A stretch of DNA of 64,000 nt, taken from assembly GCA_951813285.1 (NCBI GenBank), contig OX638355.1, positions 2,995,136 through 3,059,135 of the forward strand. Direction: 5' to 3'. Position 1 is the stretch's first letter, and each line of letters opens with the position of its first letter. The position numbers and the translations under genes were made by a program. The notes beneath the pieces were generated by a model. The model did no database searches, was not told where the DNA came from, and saw only the letters and a program-made list of their open reading frames with translations. The DNA comes from Terriglobia bacterium. GTDB taxonomy: Bacteria > Acidobacteriota > Terriglobia > Versatilivoradales > Versatilivoraceae. Below, in pieces: positions 43,007 through 53,143 of the stretch.

Positions 43007-46000
43007 TCATGGCCGATGGGTGTCGCCGCCGGAACGAGGGCCTGAGCGGGGCGGCCCCGGCTCGGTGCCGGAAGACCGATTGGGCTGCAATCGGCTCAGC
43101 ACCTCTCCCAGTTCCCCCACTTCAATCGGTAGACCCTCCCGGATGGCGATCCACTGATGGGAGAAGGGAGACACTCGACCTCCGGGAGTGAGGATACCCA
43201 CCAGGTTCAGCGGGTCTGCGGCAGGGACCAGGACCGTGTCGCCCCCTGGCCCCCGGCCGCGCCGTAGCGCCCGCAGGGTGTCTACTGCCTCCGGTAGGGC
43301 AAACTGTTCGCCCACAAAGCCGCCCACGAATCGCCCTCCCCGAATTTCACCCCGAGCCTCCATTCTCCGGAACACGTTCAGCAGGGTTCTCCATCGGGGT
43401 GCGTGAGGCTCGCGGGTCATGAGCTCCCGGATGACGATGCCGTAGCGGTGAAGAAGCTGGTTGGCCATCCGGATGGTGAATTCTTCGGAATCCTGACGGG
43501 GAGCCTTCATCCGGCCGTGGGACCCGTCCGGCTGAGGCGGGTCGGTGGGGGAATTGTCCGCAAGATGGGGACGCTGCGGCTGCAAGAGCGACCATCGGCC
43601 CAGTGGCAGCAGTCGACCGGGAGCGTTCCCTCCACGTATGACCCGTAAACGGTGCTCCGGTCGGCGCCGCTTCTGATGCGGAAGCAACAGGACCCTCAAC
43701 CCGGCCATCCCGTCTCCGGTGACCAGGCCGCGGCTCACCAACTCCCACAGCCCATCCTCCACCTCGGCGGCCAGCCGCCCGGTGCTGGCGGAAATGTCCG
43801 ACAGGAAACAGGCTCCCCATTGCCGTAGTGCATTGGCGACCTCCACGGCCACCGGAGACAACCCGGGAATGTCTTCCATGGAGAGGGGTCTCGACTCCAG
43901 CAGCCAGGAGGAGTCCTGCCGCGTGAAGAAAGCCAGAGGCGCCGAGCGGCCGGGCTTGGTTCGAGCGTTTTTGGTTCCGGCCGAAGGATCCTCCCCGTCC
44001 GATGAGGGAGGCGCAGAGAACCGCAACCGACCCCAGGCCACGGTGCCGGAGAGACACAGGGCTTCCAGGTCCTCGGGTCGATAGCCGGCAATCCGCTTGG
44101 GCAGAATGTCGCGCTCCCAGGCCGTCGCCGGAAGCTCCAGCCCCTGCAGTTGTTGCAGAACCTTCAGCAGGCCCTCCCGGCCGTGAAGCTGGGTTCCGGC
44201 TTCCAGGTGCTGCCAATGCAGCAGGAAGCGGATGAATTCGGTGGTGCCGGCCGGCTCGATCTCCCGGCGCAGCCGGCCGATGGTCAAGCGGTGGATCCTT
44301 GCCAGTATCCTGCGCTCGCACCACTCCGTGTCGGGACCCGGCTGGTCGGGGGAGTGCGGACCCTTTCCAGCGGATGCGGCTGAAGTCGAAGTGTCCACGG
44401 GGGAAGGGGATCCTGCCGGCGCGGGCGGGCCGGGCCCGGCACGGAATCGGCCCCGCAGAATGGCCCCGCCGGCCTCCAGGGTCACCAGGGCCAGTTGGAC
44501 CATGGAGCGCGGCAGGCCGAGCCGGTCGGCCAGCTCCGCCGCCGTGGACGGTCCCAGGCATTCCAGCCATTCGCGTACCAGGAAGGCGGCGATCTCCTCG
44601 GGAGTTCCGGGGAGTCTGCCGGTGGTTGGCGACGGCGCCGGCAGGAAAGGCGAACCGGTTTCGGAATCCGGGGCTGGAGGCTGGAAACACCGGTCCATAT
44701 GGACTTCGGGAACCACGCGCTTCAGCCAGGAAAGCCGCTCGGCGGCGACATAGGCTTCCTGCCGGGATCCTGCCGGATTGACCCAGGAAACCGGCGCGGC
44801 GCGACTGGATTCGACCAGCTCGTTCATGAATTCCCGCCAGCGGCCAACCGCTTGGGAGGGCAGAACGACCAGGTTGAGGAGCAGATCGTGCAGTTCTTCG
44901 CGGTCCCTGATATCCGGCCGCAATTCCGCGACCACCCGCTCCACCACCTCGGGATCCAGGATGGAATCGGCCTGGAGGGCGTCGGTCTCCATCCGCCTGA
45001 GTGACACCGCCCGCGCCCGTCGTTCCTCCAGGGGAGCGTCATCCAGGAAGGCATAGGGGTTGGCGTTGAGGATCTCATGCGACATGGGCGAGGGAGCGGG
45101 CGTGTCGCGCCCCAGGAAGCGGATCTCTCCTGCCTCCAGCCGGCCCAGGACTTCCAGGAACCCCTCCAGGTCCAGCGGTTCGTGCAGGCAATCGTGCAAT
45201 GTCTGGTTTACCAGCGGGTGGTCCACCGGCTCCACCGGGCCGGGAGCGTTGTCCTGACAGGCCAACTGGGCCGGGAATACGGCGGCCAGCAGATCCTCGG
45301 CCCGCATCCTCTGAATCGGCATGGGCACCCGGCGGCCATGCTGGAACCGCAGCAGGGCCAGAAAACGGGTGGCGTTCCAGCGCCAGCGATTTCCGAACAT
45401 GGGAGAGGCCAGCACCCCCTGGATCAGGTCTCGTTCGGTTCGTTCGGATCGCACCATGGAGGAGACGCTCTGCAGCGGGAAGCTGTGCTGTTCTCCCAGG
45501 GAAATCACCACTCCGTCATCGGTGGCTGCCGCCTGAAGCTCGAAATCGAAGGAGACGCAGAACCGCTTCCTCAGGGCCAGGCCCCAGGCTCGATTGATGC
45601 GGCCTCCAAACGGAGTGTGCAGCACCAGTTGCATGCCCCCCGATTCGTCGAAGAAGCGCTCGGCCACTACGGTTTGTTGAGTGGGAACCTCTCCCAGGAC
45701 TGCCCGGGTCTGGGTCAGATAGGCGACCAGTTGTTCGGCGCCCGACCGATGCAATCCGCACTCCCGGGACAACCAGTCGCAGGCCGAGTCCGGTTCACTG
45801 GCCAGTTGCTCGGCCAACTCGCGGCGAAGCTCCGAGACTGCTGCCGACAACTCGGCCGTGCGTGCCGGAGCCTCCCCCACCCAGAAGGGGATGGTGGGAG
45901 CCGCCCCCTGCGCGTCTTCCACGCGAAGCTTGCCTGATTCCACACGGCGGATGCGCCAGGACTGGTTCCCGAGGAGAAAGATGTCTCCGGCCATGCTCTC

Positions 46001-47602
46001 GATGGCAAAGTCCTCGTTGACCCGGCCTACGAATATTCCCTCTGGCTCCTGGATGACGTCGTAGTCTGCCGTATCGGGGATAGCTCCGCCGCTGGTGATG
46101 GCCGCCAGGGCCGCGTTTCTGCGAGGACGCAGGCGGCGGTGGACTCCATCGCGGTGAAGGTAGGCCGAGCCTCGGCCTCGGCGGGTCGAAATCCCTTCGG
46201 AGAGAATTTCCACCACCTCTGCATACTCTGCGGGAGTCAGGTCGCGATAGGGATAGGCCTTCCGGCACAGGTCCCAAAGTTCTCTTTCGCCGATCTCTCC
46301 GCTGGCGACGGTGGCGACCATCTGCTGAGCCAGAATGTCCAGTGGCTTCTCGGGGATGTGGACCCGATCCAGCTCTCCGTCGCGGACGGCCCGCACGGCG
46401 GCGGCGGTTTGCAGCAGCTCGTCCCTGGTGAGAGGGAAGAGGAGGCCCTTGGGAGTCGTGTCCAGGCCGTGCCCTGAGCGGCCGATTCTCTGAAGCAGGC
46501 CGGCGATGGAGCGGGGCGCCCCGACATGGCAAACGAGGTCGACGTGGCCGATGTCGATGCCCAGTTCCAGCGAAGCCGTGGCCACCACCACCGAAACGAC
46601 GCCGGACTTGAGTTGTTGTTCCGCCGCCAGACGGCTCTCCTTGGACAGGCTGCCGTGGTGGGTGGCGACCTGATCTTCTCCCAGGCGTTGGCTCAGCTTG
46701 TGGGCGACTCGTTCCGCCAGGCGGCGGGTGTGGACAAAGACCAGGGTGGATCGGTGAGCCCGCGATTCGGCGGCAATGCGCTCATAGACGGATTCCCAGA
46801 GCTCCAGACTGGCGATGGGACCGAACTCCAGGTCGGGAATGGCAATGGATAACTCGAGATCCCGCTGGTGGCCTATGTCCACGATGGAGCAATTGACCCG
46901 GCCCTTGGACGTGAGCCCCGAGGTCCCGACCAGCAGCCGGGCAATGGAGGACACGGGCTTCTGAGTGGCGCTGAGTCCGATCCTCTGCAGGCGCCGGCCG
47001 GCCAGATGGTCCAGCCGTTCCAGGGACAGGGCCAGGTGAGAACCGCGCTTGTCTCCGGCCACAGCATGGATTTCGTCCAGGATCACCGTTTCGGCCCCCG
47101 CCAGGTAGCCGCGACTCCCTTTGGCCGTAAGCAGAATATAGAGCGACTCGGGAGTCGTTATCAGGATATGGGGTGGGCGGCGGAGCATGGACTGTCGTTC
47201 ACTGTTGGGAGTGTCTCCCGAGCGCACCGCAACACGAATTCCCAACGGGGCCTCACCCGCCTGTTGGGCGATGTGGCCGATTTCCTCCATCGGGACCTGC
47301 AGGTTCTTGTGGATGTCGTTTCCCAGCGCCTTCAGGGGCGACACGTAAACCACATAGGTGCGGTCTTCGAGCCGGCCCTTCAAGGCCAACCCCACCAGCC
47401 GGTTCAGGGACCACAGAAATGCCGCCAGGGTCTTGCCCGATCCGGTGGGCGCGGCGACCAGCGTATCTCGGCCGGCCATTACCGGGGGCCAACCCGCTTT
47501 CTGGGCAGGGGAGGGGGCGGCGAAGCGTTGGCGGAACCACTGAGCCAGGTGGGGGTGAAACCCCCGAGGCAGGGGACTGTGAGTCGGGATGACAGTCTTC
47601 AT
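43007..47602 (-). CDS. lhr: Long Lhr-type superfamily 2 DNA helicase
   Basis: 1,531 residues, close to the E. coli long Lhr (1,538). Helicase motifs: Q-region FAAPSPAQKAGWP, Walker A APTGSGKTLAAF, VSPLKALGNDI, TTPESLYILL, DEIH in VILDEIHAVAGDKRG, GLSATQ, and QRIGRSGH. After the RecA-like domains come the winged-helix/Lhr-core and a long C-terminal region with HTH-type domains, as in the DNA-repair helicase. I chose ATG 47602 since it overlaps the stop of the ComEA-like gene by four bases (ATGA); a TTG at 47629 would add nine unconserved residues. Its role is DNA repair; the coupling to an HhH protein is notable. Confidence 0.94.
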   Translation of the reverse strand: MKTVIPTHSPLPRGFHPHLAQWFRQRFAAPSPAQKAGWPPVMAGRDTLVAAPTGSGKTLAAFLWSLNRLVGLALKGRLEDRTYVVYVSPLKALGNDIHKNLQVPMEEIGHIAQQAGEAPLGIRVAVRSGDTPNSERQSMLRRPPHILITTPESLYILLTAKGSRGYLAGAETVILDEIHAVAGDKRGSHLALSLERLDHLAGRRLQRIGLSATQKPVSSIARLLVGTSGLTSKGRVNCSIVDIGHQRDLELSIAIPDLEFGPIASLELWESVYERIAAESRAHRSTLVFVHTRRLAERVAHKLSQRLGEDQVATHHGSLSKESRLAAEQQLKSGVVSVVVATASLELGIDIGHVDLVCHVGAPRSIAGLLQRIGRSGHGLDTTPKGLLFPLTRDELLQTAAAVRAVRDGELDRVHIPEKPLDILAQQMVATVASGEIGERELWDLCRKAYPYRDLTPAEYAEVVEILSEGISTRRGRGSAYLHRDGVHRRLRPRRNAALAAITSGGAIPDTADYDVIQEPEGIFVGRVNEDFAIESMAGDIFLLGNQSWRIRRVESGKLRVEDAQGAAPTIPFWVGEAPARTAELSAAVSELRRELAEQLASEPDSACDWLSRECGLHRSGAEQLVAYLTQTRAVLGEVPTQQTVVAERFFDESGGMQLVLHTPFGGRINRAWGLALRKRFCVSFDFELQAAATDDGVVISLGEQHSFPLQSVSSMVRSERTERDLIQGVLASPMFGNRWRWNATRFLALLRFQHGRRVPMPIQRMRAEDLLAAVFPAQLACQDNAPGPVEPVDHPLVNQTLHDCLHEPLDLEGFLEVLGRLEAGEIRFLGRDTPAPSPMSHEILNANPYAFLDDAPLEERRARAVSLRRMETDALQADSILDPEVVERVVAELRPDIRDREELHDLLLNLVVLPSQAVGRWREFMNELVESSRAAPVSWVNPAGSRQEAYVAAERLSWLKRVVPEVHMDRCFQPPAPDSETGSPFLPAPSPTTGRLPGTPEEIAAFLVREWLECLGPSTAAELADRLGLPRSMVQLALVTLEAGGAILRGRFRAGPGPPAPAGSPSPVDTSTSAASAGKGPHSPDQPGPDTEWCERRILARIHRLTIGRLRREIEPAGTTEFIRFLLHWQHLEAGTQLHGREGLLKVLQQLQGLELPATAWERDILPKRIAGYRPEDLEALCLSGTVAWGRLRFSAPPSSDGEDPSAGTKNARTKPGRSAPLAFFTRQDSSWLLESRPLSMEDIPGLSPVAVEVANALRQWGACFLSDISASTGRLAAEVEDGLWELVSRGLVTGDGMAGLRVLLLPHQKRRRPEHRLRVIRGGNAPGRLLPLGRWSLLQPQRPHLADNSPTDPPQPDGSHGRMKAPRQDSEEFTIRMANQLLHRYGIVIRELMTREPHAPRWRTLLNVFRRMEARGEIRGGRFVGGFVGEQFALPEAVDTLRALRRGRGPGGDTVLVPAADPLNLVGILTPGGRVSPFSHQWIAIREGLPIEVGELGEVLSRLQPNRSSGTEPGPPRSGPRSGGDTHRP

Positions 47603-48015
47603 TTCGAACGTTCCGCCGAGGAGGAGCAAGGCGGGCCGGTGGAGGTCCCCACTCGGATCCGATTGTGTAGGGCCTGGAACTTGCGCCGGCCGATTCCCCG
47701 GATGATCAGAATTTCCTCGACTCGCCGAAAAGGGGGGTTCTTGGTTCGGAACTCGATTATTCGGCCAGCCAGCACGGGCCCGATTCCCGGCAGCGATTCC
47801 AGATCTTTGCGCCCGGCGGCGTTGATGTCCAGTCGCTCGCCGAGTTCAATCGGGTTGGACGGTGACGGCGGCCGCTCCTGCCGGATGTGTGGTTCCGACT
47901 CGGTACCGGGTTGGGGGACACGCCACCGGCAGTTTTCCGAGACCATCAAACAGGACAGGCCGATGCCGATGCCGCACAGCCAGCCCATCCGAATTGCCAC
48001 GTTACGGGCCCGCAT
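47599..48015 (-). CDS. ComEA-like helix-hairpin-helix protein with N-terminal anchor
   Basis: 138 residues. A hydrophobic segment near the start (MGWLCGIGIGLSCLMV) is an anchor or signal, then a Pro-rich linker and the ComEA-type HhH: LDINAAGRKDLESLPGIGPV ... AGRIIEFRTKNPPF ... VEEILIIRGIGRRKFQ. ComEA proteins bind incoming DNA in the periplasm. The ending is Ser/Cys-rich. It overlaps the helicase gene by four bases and the small membrane gene by 14. A DNA-binding role is likely; participation in competence is inference. Confidence 0.88.
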   Translation of the reverse strand: MRARNVAIRMGWLCGIGIGLSCLMVSENCRWRVPQPGTESEPHIRQERPPSPSNPIELGERLDINAAGRKDLESLPGIGPVLAGRIIEFRTKNPPFRRVEEILIIRGIGRRKFQALHNRIRVGTSTGPPCSSSAERSK

Positions 48016-48181
48016 TTCTCACCGGGTCGCCTGATACGTTATGAGAATCCCTGTCCTTCAGATTGGCAATCAGCCGGCGGATATCGCCCAAGCCCTTCCA
48101 ACCGACGTAGAGCACCAGAAATCCATACCACAGGATACAGAGCCAGGTCAGACAAAACCAAATTGGATGAGAGGGAAGCAC
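48002..48181 (-). CDS. 59-residue single-pass membrane protein between symporter and comEA
   Basis: Starts at GTG 48181, four bases after the symporter stop, and reads VLPSHPIWFC then a strongly hydrophobic run TWLCILWYGFLVLYVGW, followed by KGLGDIRRLIANLKDRD and a polar end. One transmembrane helix followed by a positive amphipathic helix is typical of small transporter accessory subunits. It overlaps the ComEA-like gene by 14 bases, so all four genes appear translationally linked. I infer a small accessory subunit of the symporter; no family match was recognised. Confidence 0.65.
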   Translation of the reverse strand: MLPSHPIWFCLTWLCILWYGFLVLYVGWKGLGDIRRLIANLKDRDSHNVSGDPVRNAGP

Positions 48182-48185
48182 TGGC

Positions 48186-49691
48186 TCAGTCGTTCCTTTC
48201 CCTTCTGCGGGTCATCCACGACCCCAGAATCATGCCGCTGGCGGCAAAGGCGAAGGAGAGCAATCCGCTCACCTCGCTTCGGCTCAGCCACCGCGCGGCG
48301 GCTGACCAAATGTCGAAGGAGTGGCTGCCTTCAACCGTCGGAAACTGGACCTGGCTGAGCAGAAGGAACGCCAGCGGAGGCAGCGCTCCTCCGACGATGG
48401 CTCCGATTCCACCGGCGGCGCGGGCGCCTTTCCAGTAACAGCAGGCTACCAACAGGATAAAGATACTGGACAGGTAAATGTTGGCCGTAATGGACAGGTA
48501 GTCCCAGACTCTTCCGGGAGGTTGATACCAGAGTCCATAGAGTAGCAGGAATCCGGCGATGCCCAGGACGATGAACCGGTTCAGGCGCAGTCCCGATTTC
48601 TCGCTGAAGGGCTCCTTGCGGACGGAGCAGATCAGGTCATTGTAGAGGATGCTGCTCCAGGTCAACAGGTAGCTGGAATCGGTCGACATCTCGGCGGCCA
48701 GCATGGCGGCGATCACCAGTCCCACCAGTCCCGTGGGGAGCAGGGAGGCCAGAAAGGTGGGCATGGCCTGCAGCGAGGCCGCCGGGGGGTGCTCGGCTCC
48801 CAGCACGGCCAGGGCGGCCATACCCCAAAAGGCGGGGATCAGGAAGCGCCCCACGAAATAGAAGCTGGTTCGGGTATACACCCGTCGGGCAGTCCGACTG
48901 TCGCGCGCCGCGAGAACACGCTGAATGACGGTCTGCCAGGTGACCACTACGGCCAGTTGATTGAGAGCCTGCCAGGCAACGTAGGCGGGTCCCATTCCCT
49001 CGCTGATCAAGGGGTTGAACCCTCCCGCCCCGTGTTCTCTTTCAACGGCCGACACCACCTGCTCCCATCCCACCTCGACCGCCACCAGGAGGGAAACGGC
49101 GACCAGGCCGATTCCCATCACCAGAAACTGGAGGTAGTCGGTGACCAGGACCGAGAGCATTCCGCCCAGAACCGTGTAGATCAGCACCAGGATGACCAGC
49201 AGTGTCATGGTGACTTCCAGATAACCGGGAGGGATTCCGGTCATGATCACCAGAAACTCACCTCCGGCCCGAAAGAAGACCCCCATGTTGAGAACTCCCC
49301 CCAGGACGATCACCAGGCCCGCCAGCCAGCGAACCCGGGGGCCGAAACGTCGGTCCAGCAACTCCGGTATGGTGTAAGCTCCCGAGTCTCGCAGAGGCTT
49401 GATGACGAAACCGGTGAGCCCGACCACCAGCATTGCGGCCGCCATGAGGATCCCGGGAGTGGCGCCCGCGAAGCCGTTCTTGTAGCCCAGTTCGGCCGTA
49501 TACATGGCGGTGATGATGCCGAACTCGGTTGCCGCCAGGGAAGCCACTCCCAGATAGACATCCATGCCGCGCCCGGCCAGGATGAAGTCCTCGACTCTGC
49601 CGACATAGCGGCGCATGGCCAGGCCGGCCGCCATGGTGGCGATCAGGTAGGCAAGGATGATGCTCCAATCCACCAGGCTGAAACTGATCAT
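48186..49691 (-). CDS. Sodium:solute symporter (SSS family)
   Basis: 501-residue integral membrane protein with about 13 hydrophobic segments. SSS features: DWSIILAYLIATMAAGLAMR first helix, VEDFILAGRGMDVYLGVASL, GGVLNMGVFFRAGGEF, GGMLSVLVTDYLQFLVMGIG (the core sodium-symporter signature region), and LAAEMSTDSSYLLTWSSILY with the Asp/Ser sodium-site residues. Substrate is unknown. It heads the operon with the 59-residue protein, the ComEA-like gene and lhr. Confidence 0.93.
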   Translation of the reverse strand: MISFSLVDWSIILAYLIATMAAGLAMRRYVGRVEDFILAGRGMDVYLGVASLAATEFGIITAMYTAELGYKNGFAGATPGILMAAAMLVVGLTGFVIKPLRDSGAYTIPELLDRRFGPRVRWLAGLVIVLGGVLNMGVFFRAGGEFLVIMTGIPPGYLEVTMTLLVILVLIYTVLGGMLSVLVTDYLQFLVMGIGLVAVSLLVAVEVGWEQVVSAVEREHGAGGFNPLISEGMGPAYVAWQALNQLAVVVTWQTVIQRVLAARDSRTARRVYTRTSFYFVGRFLIPAFWGMAALAVLGAEHPPAASLQAMPTFLASLLPTGLVGLVIAAMLAAEMSTDSSYLLTWSSILYNDLICSVRKEPFSEKSGLRLNRFIVLGIAGFLLLYGLWYQPPGRVWDYLSITANIYLSSIFILLVACCYWKGARAAGGIGAIVGGALPPLAFLLLSQVQFPTVEGSHSFDIWSAAARWLSRSEVSGLLSFAFAASGMILGSWMTRRRERND

Positions 49692-49782
49692 GGGGCTTTA
49701 TTGTCTTGAGTGAGCGCGTAACCGGCACGCGGTCCCGAACGCTGACCTGGAAAAGCAGGATGTGTCGACAGGGGACTGCAGT

Positions 49783-50766
49783 CTAGCTGGGACTCCGGGA
49801 GGCGTAATATCCCTTGCGGGATTTCACCCGCAGCCTCTTGCGATCGGTGGTGATCTTGATGGAGCGAAAGGAGCCGTCCCGTGAGGAATTCGAGGATCGA
49901 TAGGCCAGGGAGTACTGGCTTCGAAGTTCGCTGGCGATATTGGCGAAGCTCTGGCTCAATTCCTCTGATTTGAACGGGAAGAAGGCCTGCCCACCCGTTT
50001 CCCGGGCGAGGCGCCGGAGGAGCTTGTCGGACTTGGGCGCCTTGATGCTGAAGAAACCGCTGGAATTGGTGCTGACGGCATAGATGGAGACATCCGACCG
50101 GTGAACCATCTCCAGCGTGGAGGCCAGGTTCTGTATGCTGAGGTTGTCATCTCCATCGCTGATGAGAATGATGATTTTTCTGGTGCTTCCCGGTTCGGCC
50201 TTCAGCTTTTCCTGGCAGGTGAGATAAACGCTGTCCAGCAGCTTGGTTCCTCCACCGGGTCGGATGCGCCGGATCGATGTCGCCAGCACCTGGGGATCGT
50301 CGGTGAAGTCCTGCACCAGCTCAATGGCCGAATCGAATGTGATCAGCAGAGCCTTGTCCTTGCGCGGCCTCAGGGTCTGGTAAAGAAATTCGATTGCCGC
50401 CTCCTGCTCGAACTTGAATCGGTCGGTAATGCTGGTGCTGGTGTCAATGAGCACGGCGATGGTCAGCGGCAGATCGGTTTCGCGAGAAAAATTGGTAATT
50501 TCCTGCAGTTTGTTGTCTTCGTACAACTTGAAGTTGGGTTGCTGCAGATCGGTGACCAGGCGTCCCTTGCGATCGGTGACGGTGAACAGGACATTGACGA
50601 GTTCAACGTTGACCACCAGGTTGTCGATGTCGGCCCTGATCTTCTTCTTGAGCGTCGGATTGACCGGGGAATTCTGAGCGCCGATCCGATCCGCGGCGAC
50701 CGATACGCCCAGGAGAAGCACCCCCACGAAAAACAGGAACCTGCGCGCATGCCCATCCATCTTCAT
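49783..50766 (-). CDS. Secreted VWFA-domain protein 1
   Basis: 327 residues. Signal peptide MKMDGHARRFLFFVGVLLLG, then a short beta segment (NVELVNVLFTVTDRKGRLV) and a VWA domain with the metal-ion site D-x-S-x-S in LIDTSTSITDRF and ILISDGDDN. The C-terminal SLAYRSSNSSRDGSFRSIKI ... KSRKGYYA ending is shared with the other two VWFA proteins here. ATG 50766 is preceded by AGGAGG. The layout fits the VWFA-related family known from Acidobacteria. Probably cell-envelope located; function unknown. Confidence 0.88.
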   Translation of the reverse strand: MKMDGHARRFLFFVGVLLLGVSVAADRIGAQNSPVNPTLKKKIRADIDNLVVNVELVNVLFTVTDRKGRLVTDLQQPNFKLYEDNKLQEITNFSRETDLPLTIAVLIDTSTSITDRFKFEQEAAIEFLYQTLRPRKDKALLITFDSAIELVQDFTDDPQVLATSIRRIRPGGGTKLLDSVYLTCQEKLKAEPGSTRKIIILISDGDDNLSIQNLASTLEMVHRSDVSIYAVSTNSSGFFSIKAPKSDKLLRRLARETGGQAFFPFKSEELSQSFANIASELRSQYSLAYRSSNSSRDGSFRSIKITTDRKRLRVKSRKGYYASRSPS

Positions 50767-50889
50767 CGCTGAATACCTCCTGCCGGACGCCTTTGCCAGG
50801 ATTCTACAGACCGGAATTCCGGGGGTCAACCCTTGGGCTGCGATGACCGAGGTTGCCAAAAGGTTGCTGTTCTTCCGAGAAATGGGCTG

Positions 50890-51297
50890 CTAACGCGAGG
50901 TCGCCCCGCAGTGTTCCCGGATGTACTTGATGATGGTCCGAGTAGAAGTTCCGGGCAGGAATATTTCGGAGATACCGCATGCCTTCAGCGTGGGGATGTC
51001 CTGATCGGGAATAATGCCCCCGGCAACCACCAGAACATCATCCAGCTTACTTTCCCGCAACAGCTCGGTGATGCGCGGAAGAATCGCATTGTGGGCTCCG
51101 GAGAGTATGGAGAGTCCGATACAGTGCACGTCCTCCTGCAGGGCGGCGTTGACGATCTGCTCGGGAGATTGGCGAAGACCGCTGTAAATCACTTCCATCC
51201 CGGCGTCTCGAAGCGCCCGGGCGATAATCTTGGCGCCGCGGTCATGGCCGTCCAGGCCGGGTTTGGCCACCAGGACTCGGATGGGATTCTCGTTCAT
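50890..51297 (-). CDS. Acyl-CoA mutase small (B12-binding) subunit
   Basis: 135-residue cobalamin-binding domain. Motif D-x-H-x-x-G is in [18 protein letters not shown] (His is the lower axial Co ligand), followed by GLSILSGAH and [11 protein letters not shown]. It corresponds to the C-terminal B12 domain of methylmalonyl-CoA mutase made as a separate protein, and it lies 63 bases after the large subunit on the same strand. Together they would make a heteromeric adenosylcobalamin mutase, as in archaeal MCM or isobutyryl-CoA mutase. Confidence 0.94.
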   Translation of the reverse strand: MNENPIRVLVAKPGLDGHDRGAKIIARALRDAGMEVIYSGLRQSPEQIVNAALQEDVHCIGLSILSGAHNAILPRITELLRESKLDDVLVVAGGIIPDQDIPTLKACGISEIFLPGTSTRTIIKYIREHCGATSR

Positions 51298-51360
51298 GAT
51301 TGATTTAACGGCAGTGCTCGAACATCTACAGTCTCTGGCGCCGGCCGCTACCCTTTGGAC

Positions 51361-53040
51361 CTAGAAGACAGGCTCCTCATAAATGTCGAATACCTGTTTC
51401 ATTTCCTCGCAGACCTCTCCCACGGTCGCGTAAGCCTTGACACAGGACAGGAGAAAAGGCATGAGGTTCCGATCGGTGGCGGCAGCCCTGCGCAGCTCCG
51501 CCAGTGACCGTTGCACGGCCATCGGGTCGCGGCTGGCCTTGATGCGCTTGAGACTGTCCAGTTGTTTGTCAGCCACGCCGGACTCGATGGCCAGGGTGTC
51601 GATCGGCTTTTCCTCATCGGCCACGAACCGGTTCACGCCCACAATGACCTTCTCTCCCCGTTCCACGGCCTGTTGGTAGCGGTAGGCGGCGTCCAGAATT
51701 TCTTTCTGGGGATAGCAGCGCTCAATAGCCGCCACCATTCCCCCCATGGCGTCGATTTTTTCGAAATAGTCCCAGCAGCCCTTTTCCAATTCCAGGGTCA
51801 GCTTCTCGACGAAGTAGGATCCGGCCAGGGGGTCGACCGTGTTGGCCACTTCGCTTTCGGTGGCCAGGATCTGCTGACTTCTGAGAGCGATGGTGGCGGC
51901 CTGCTCGGTGGGCAAGGCGTAGGTCTCGTCCATGGAGTTGGTGTGCAGGGACTGGGTTCCGCCCAAAACGGCTGCCAGCGCCTGGACGGTGGTGCGAACG
52001 ATGTTGTTGTGGGGTTGTTGCGCCGTCAGGGAGCACCCGGCTGTCTGGGCATGGAATCGGAGCATGCAGGATCGCGGGTCCCGACAGTCGAATCGCTCCT
52101 TCATTACCCGGTGCCAGACCTTGCGAGCCGCTCGATACTTGGCGATTTCTTCGAAGAAATCGTTGTGGGCATTGAAAAAGAAGGAGAGCCGGGGAGCGAA
52201 ATCGTCGACCTCCAGTCCGGCCCGAACGGCCGCCTCGACGTACTCGATGCCGTCGCGCAGGGTGAAGGCCAATTCTTGCAGGGCCGTGGAACCGGCTTCT
52301 CTGATGTGATAGCCACTGATCGAGACGCTGTTCCATTGGGGGACGTGTCGGGCTGCGAAGGCAATGGTGTCGGTAACCAGCCGCATGGAGGGATGGGGCG
52401 GATAGATCCACTCTTTCTGAGCAATGTATTCCTTCAGGATGTCGTTCTGAAGGGTGCCCCGCAACCTGGTCCAGCTAAAGCCGCTTTTCTCGGCGTGAGC
52501 CAGAAACATGGCCCAGATGACGGCAGCCGGGCAATTGATGGTCATGGAGGTGCTTATGGACTCCAGGTCGATGTTCCTGAAGAGAACCTCCATGTCCGCC
52601 AGGGAATCCACGGCGACGCCGCATTTGCCGATCTCGCCCGAAGCCGTCGGATGATCCGAGTCCAGCCCCATGAGAGTGGGCAGGTCGAAAGCGACCGAAA
52701 GGCCGGTTTGTCCTTGCTCGAGCAGGTAGAGAAAGCGTTGGTTGGTGTCCCGGGCTGTACCGAAGCCGCTGAATTGGCGCATGGTCCAGAGGCGGCCGCG
52801 ATACATGCTGGGGTGAATTCCCCGGGTATAGGGGGGCTCTCCGGGGAATCCCACCTCTTGTCGGGGGTCGAAGTCTTCCAGGTCCTCGGGGCCGTAAAGA
52901 TCCTGGATGGGGTGGCCCGAGATGCTGGTGAACTCCGGCAGCCTCGGGGAAAACCGTTTCCGGGAGGGAGCGAGGGTCTGCTCTTCCCAGCGGCGCCTCG
53001 ATTGTTTGAGCCGGGTCTCTCCGGTGGATGTCCTGCCCAT
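51361..53040 (-). CDS. Acyl-CoA mutase large subunit (methylmalonyl-CoA mutase family)
   Basis: 559-residue catalytic TIM-barrel subunit. Family motifs: [69 protein letters not shown] and [16 protein letters not shown]. The residue equivalent to Tyr89 of P. shermanii MCM is Phe90 here ([12 protein letters not shown]), as in isobutyryl-CoA mutase, while the Arg in PSMRLV that pairs with the malonyl carboxylate in MCM is kept. Substrate may therefore be methylmalonyl-CoA or a variant. ATG 53040 is the conserved-length start. It is followed by the small subunit; no meaB GTPase is visible. Confidence 0.94.
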   Translation of the reverse strand: MGRTSTGETRLKQSRRRWEEQTLAPSRKRFSPRLPEFTSISGHPIQDLYGPEDLEDFDPRQEVGFPGEPPYTRGIHPSMYRGRLWTMRQFSGFGTARDTNQRFLYLLEQGQTGLSVAFDLPTLMGLDSDHPTASGEIGKCGVAVDSLADMEVLFRNIDLESISTSMTINCPAAVIWAMFLAHAEKSGFSWTRLRGTLQNDILKEYIAQKEWIYPPHPSMRLVTDTIAFAARHVPQWNSVSISGYHIREAGSTALQELAFTLRDGIEYVEAAVRAGLEVDDFAPRLSFFFNAHNDFFEEIAKYRAARKVWHRVMKERFDCRDPRSCMLRFHAQTAGCSLTAQQPHNNIVRTTVQALAAVLGGTQSLHTNSMDETYALPTEQAATIALRSQQILATESEVANTVDPLAGSYFVEKLTLELEKGCWDYFEKIDAMGGMVAAIERCYPQKEILDAAYRYQQAVERGEKVIVGVNRFVADEEKPIDTLAIESGVADKQLDSLKRIKASRDPMAVQRSLAELRRAAATDRNLMPFLLSCVKAYATVGEVCEEMKQVFDIYEEPVF

Positions 53041-53143
53041 GACGTTGCCCCGTTTGCTTAGGAACGAGCTTGCGTGATAGTAAAAGAGCCCCCCGGAGGT
53101 GTCAACGATTTCGCCGGGGCTCATTCCAGCGACGGAGAAACCC

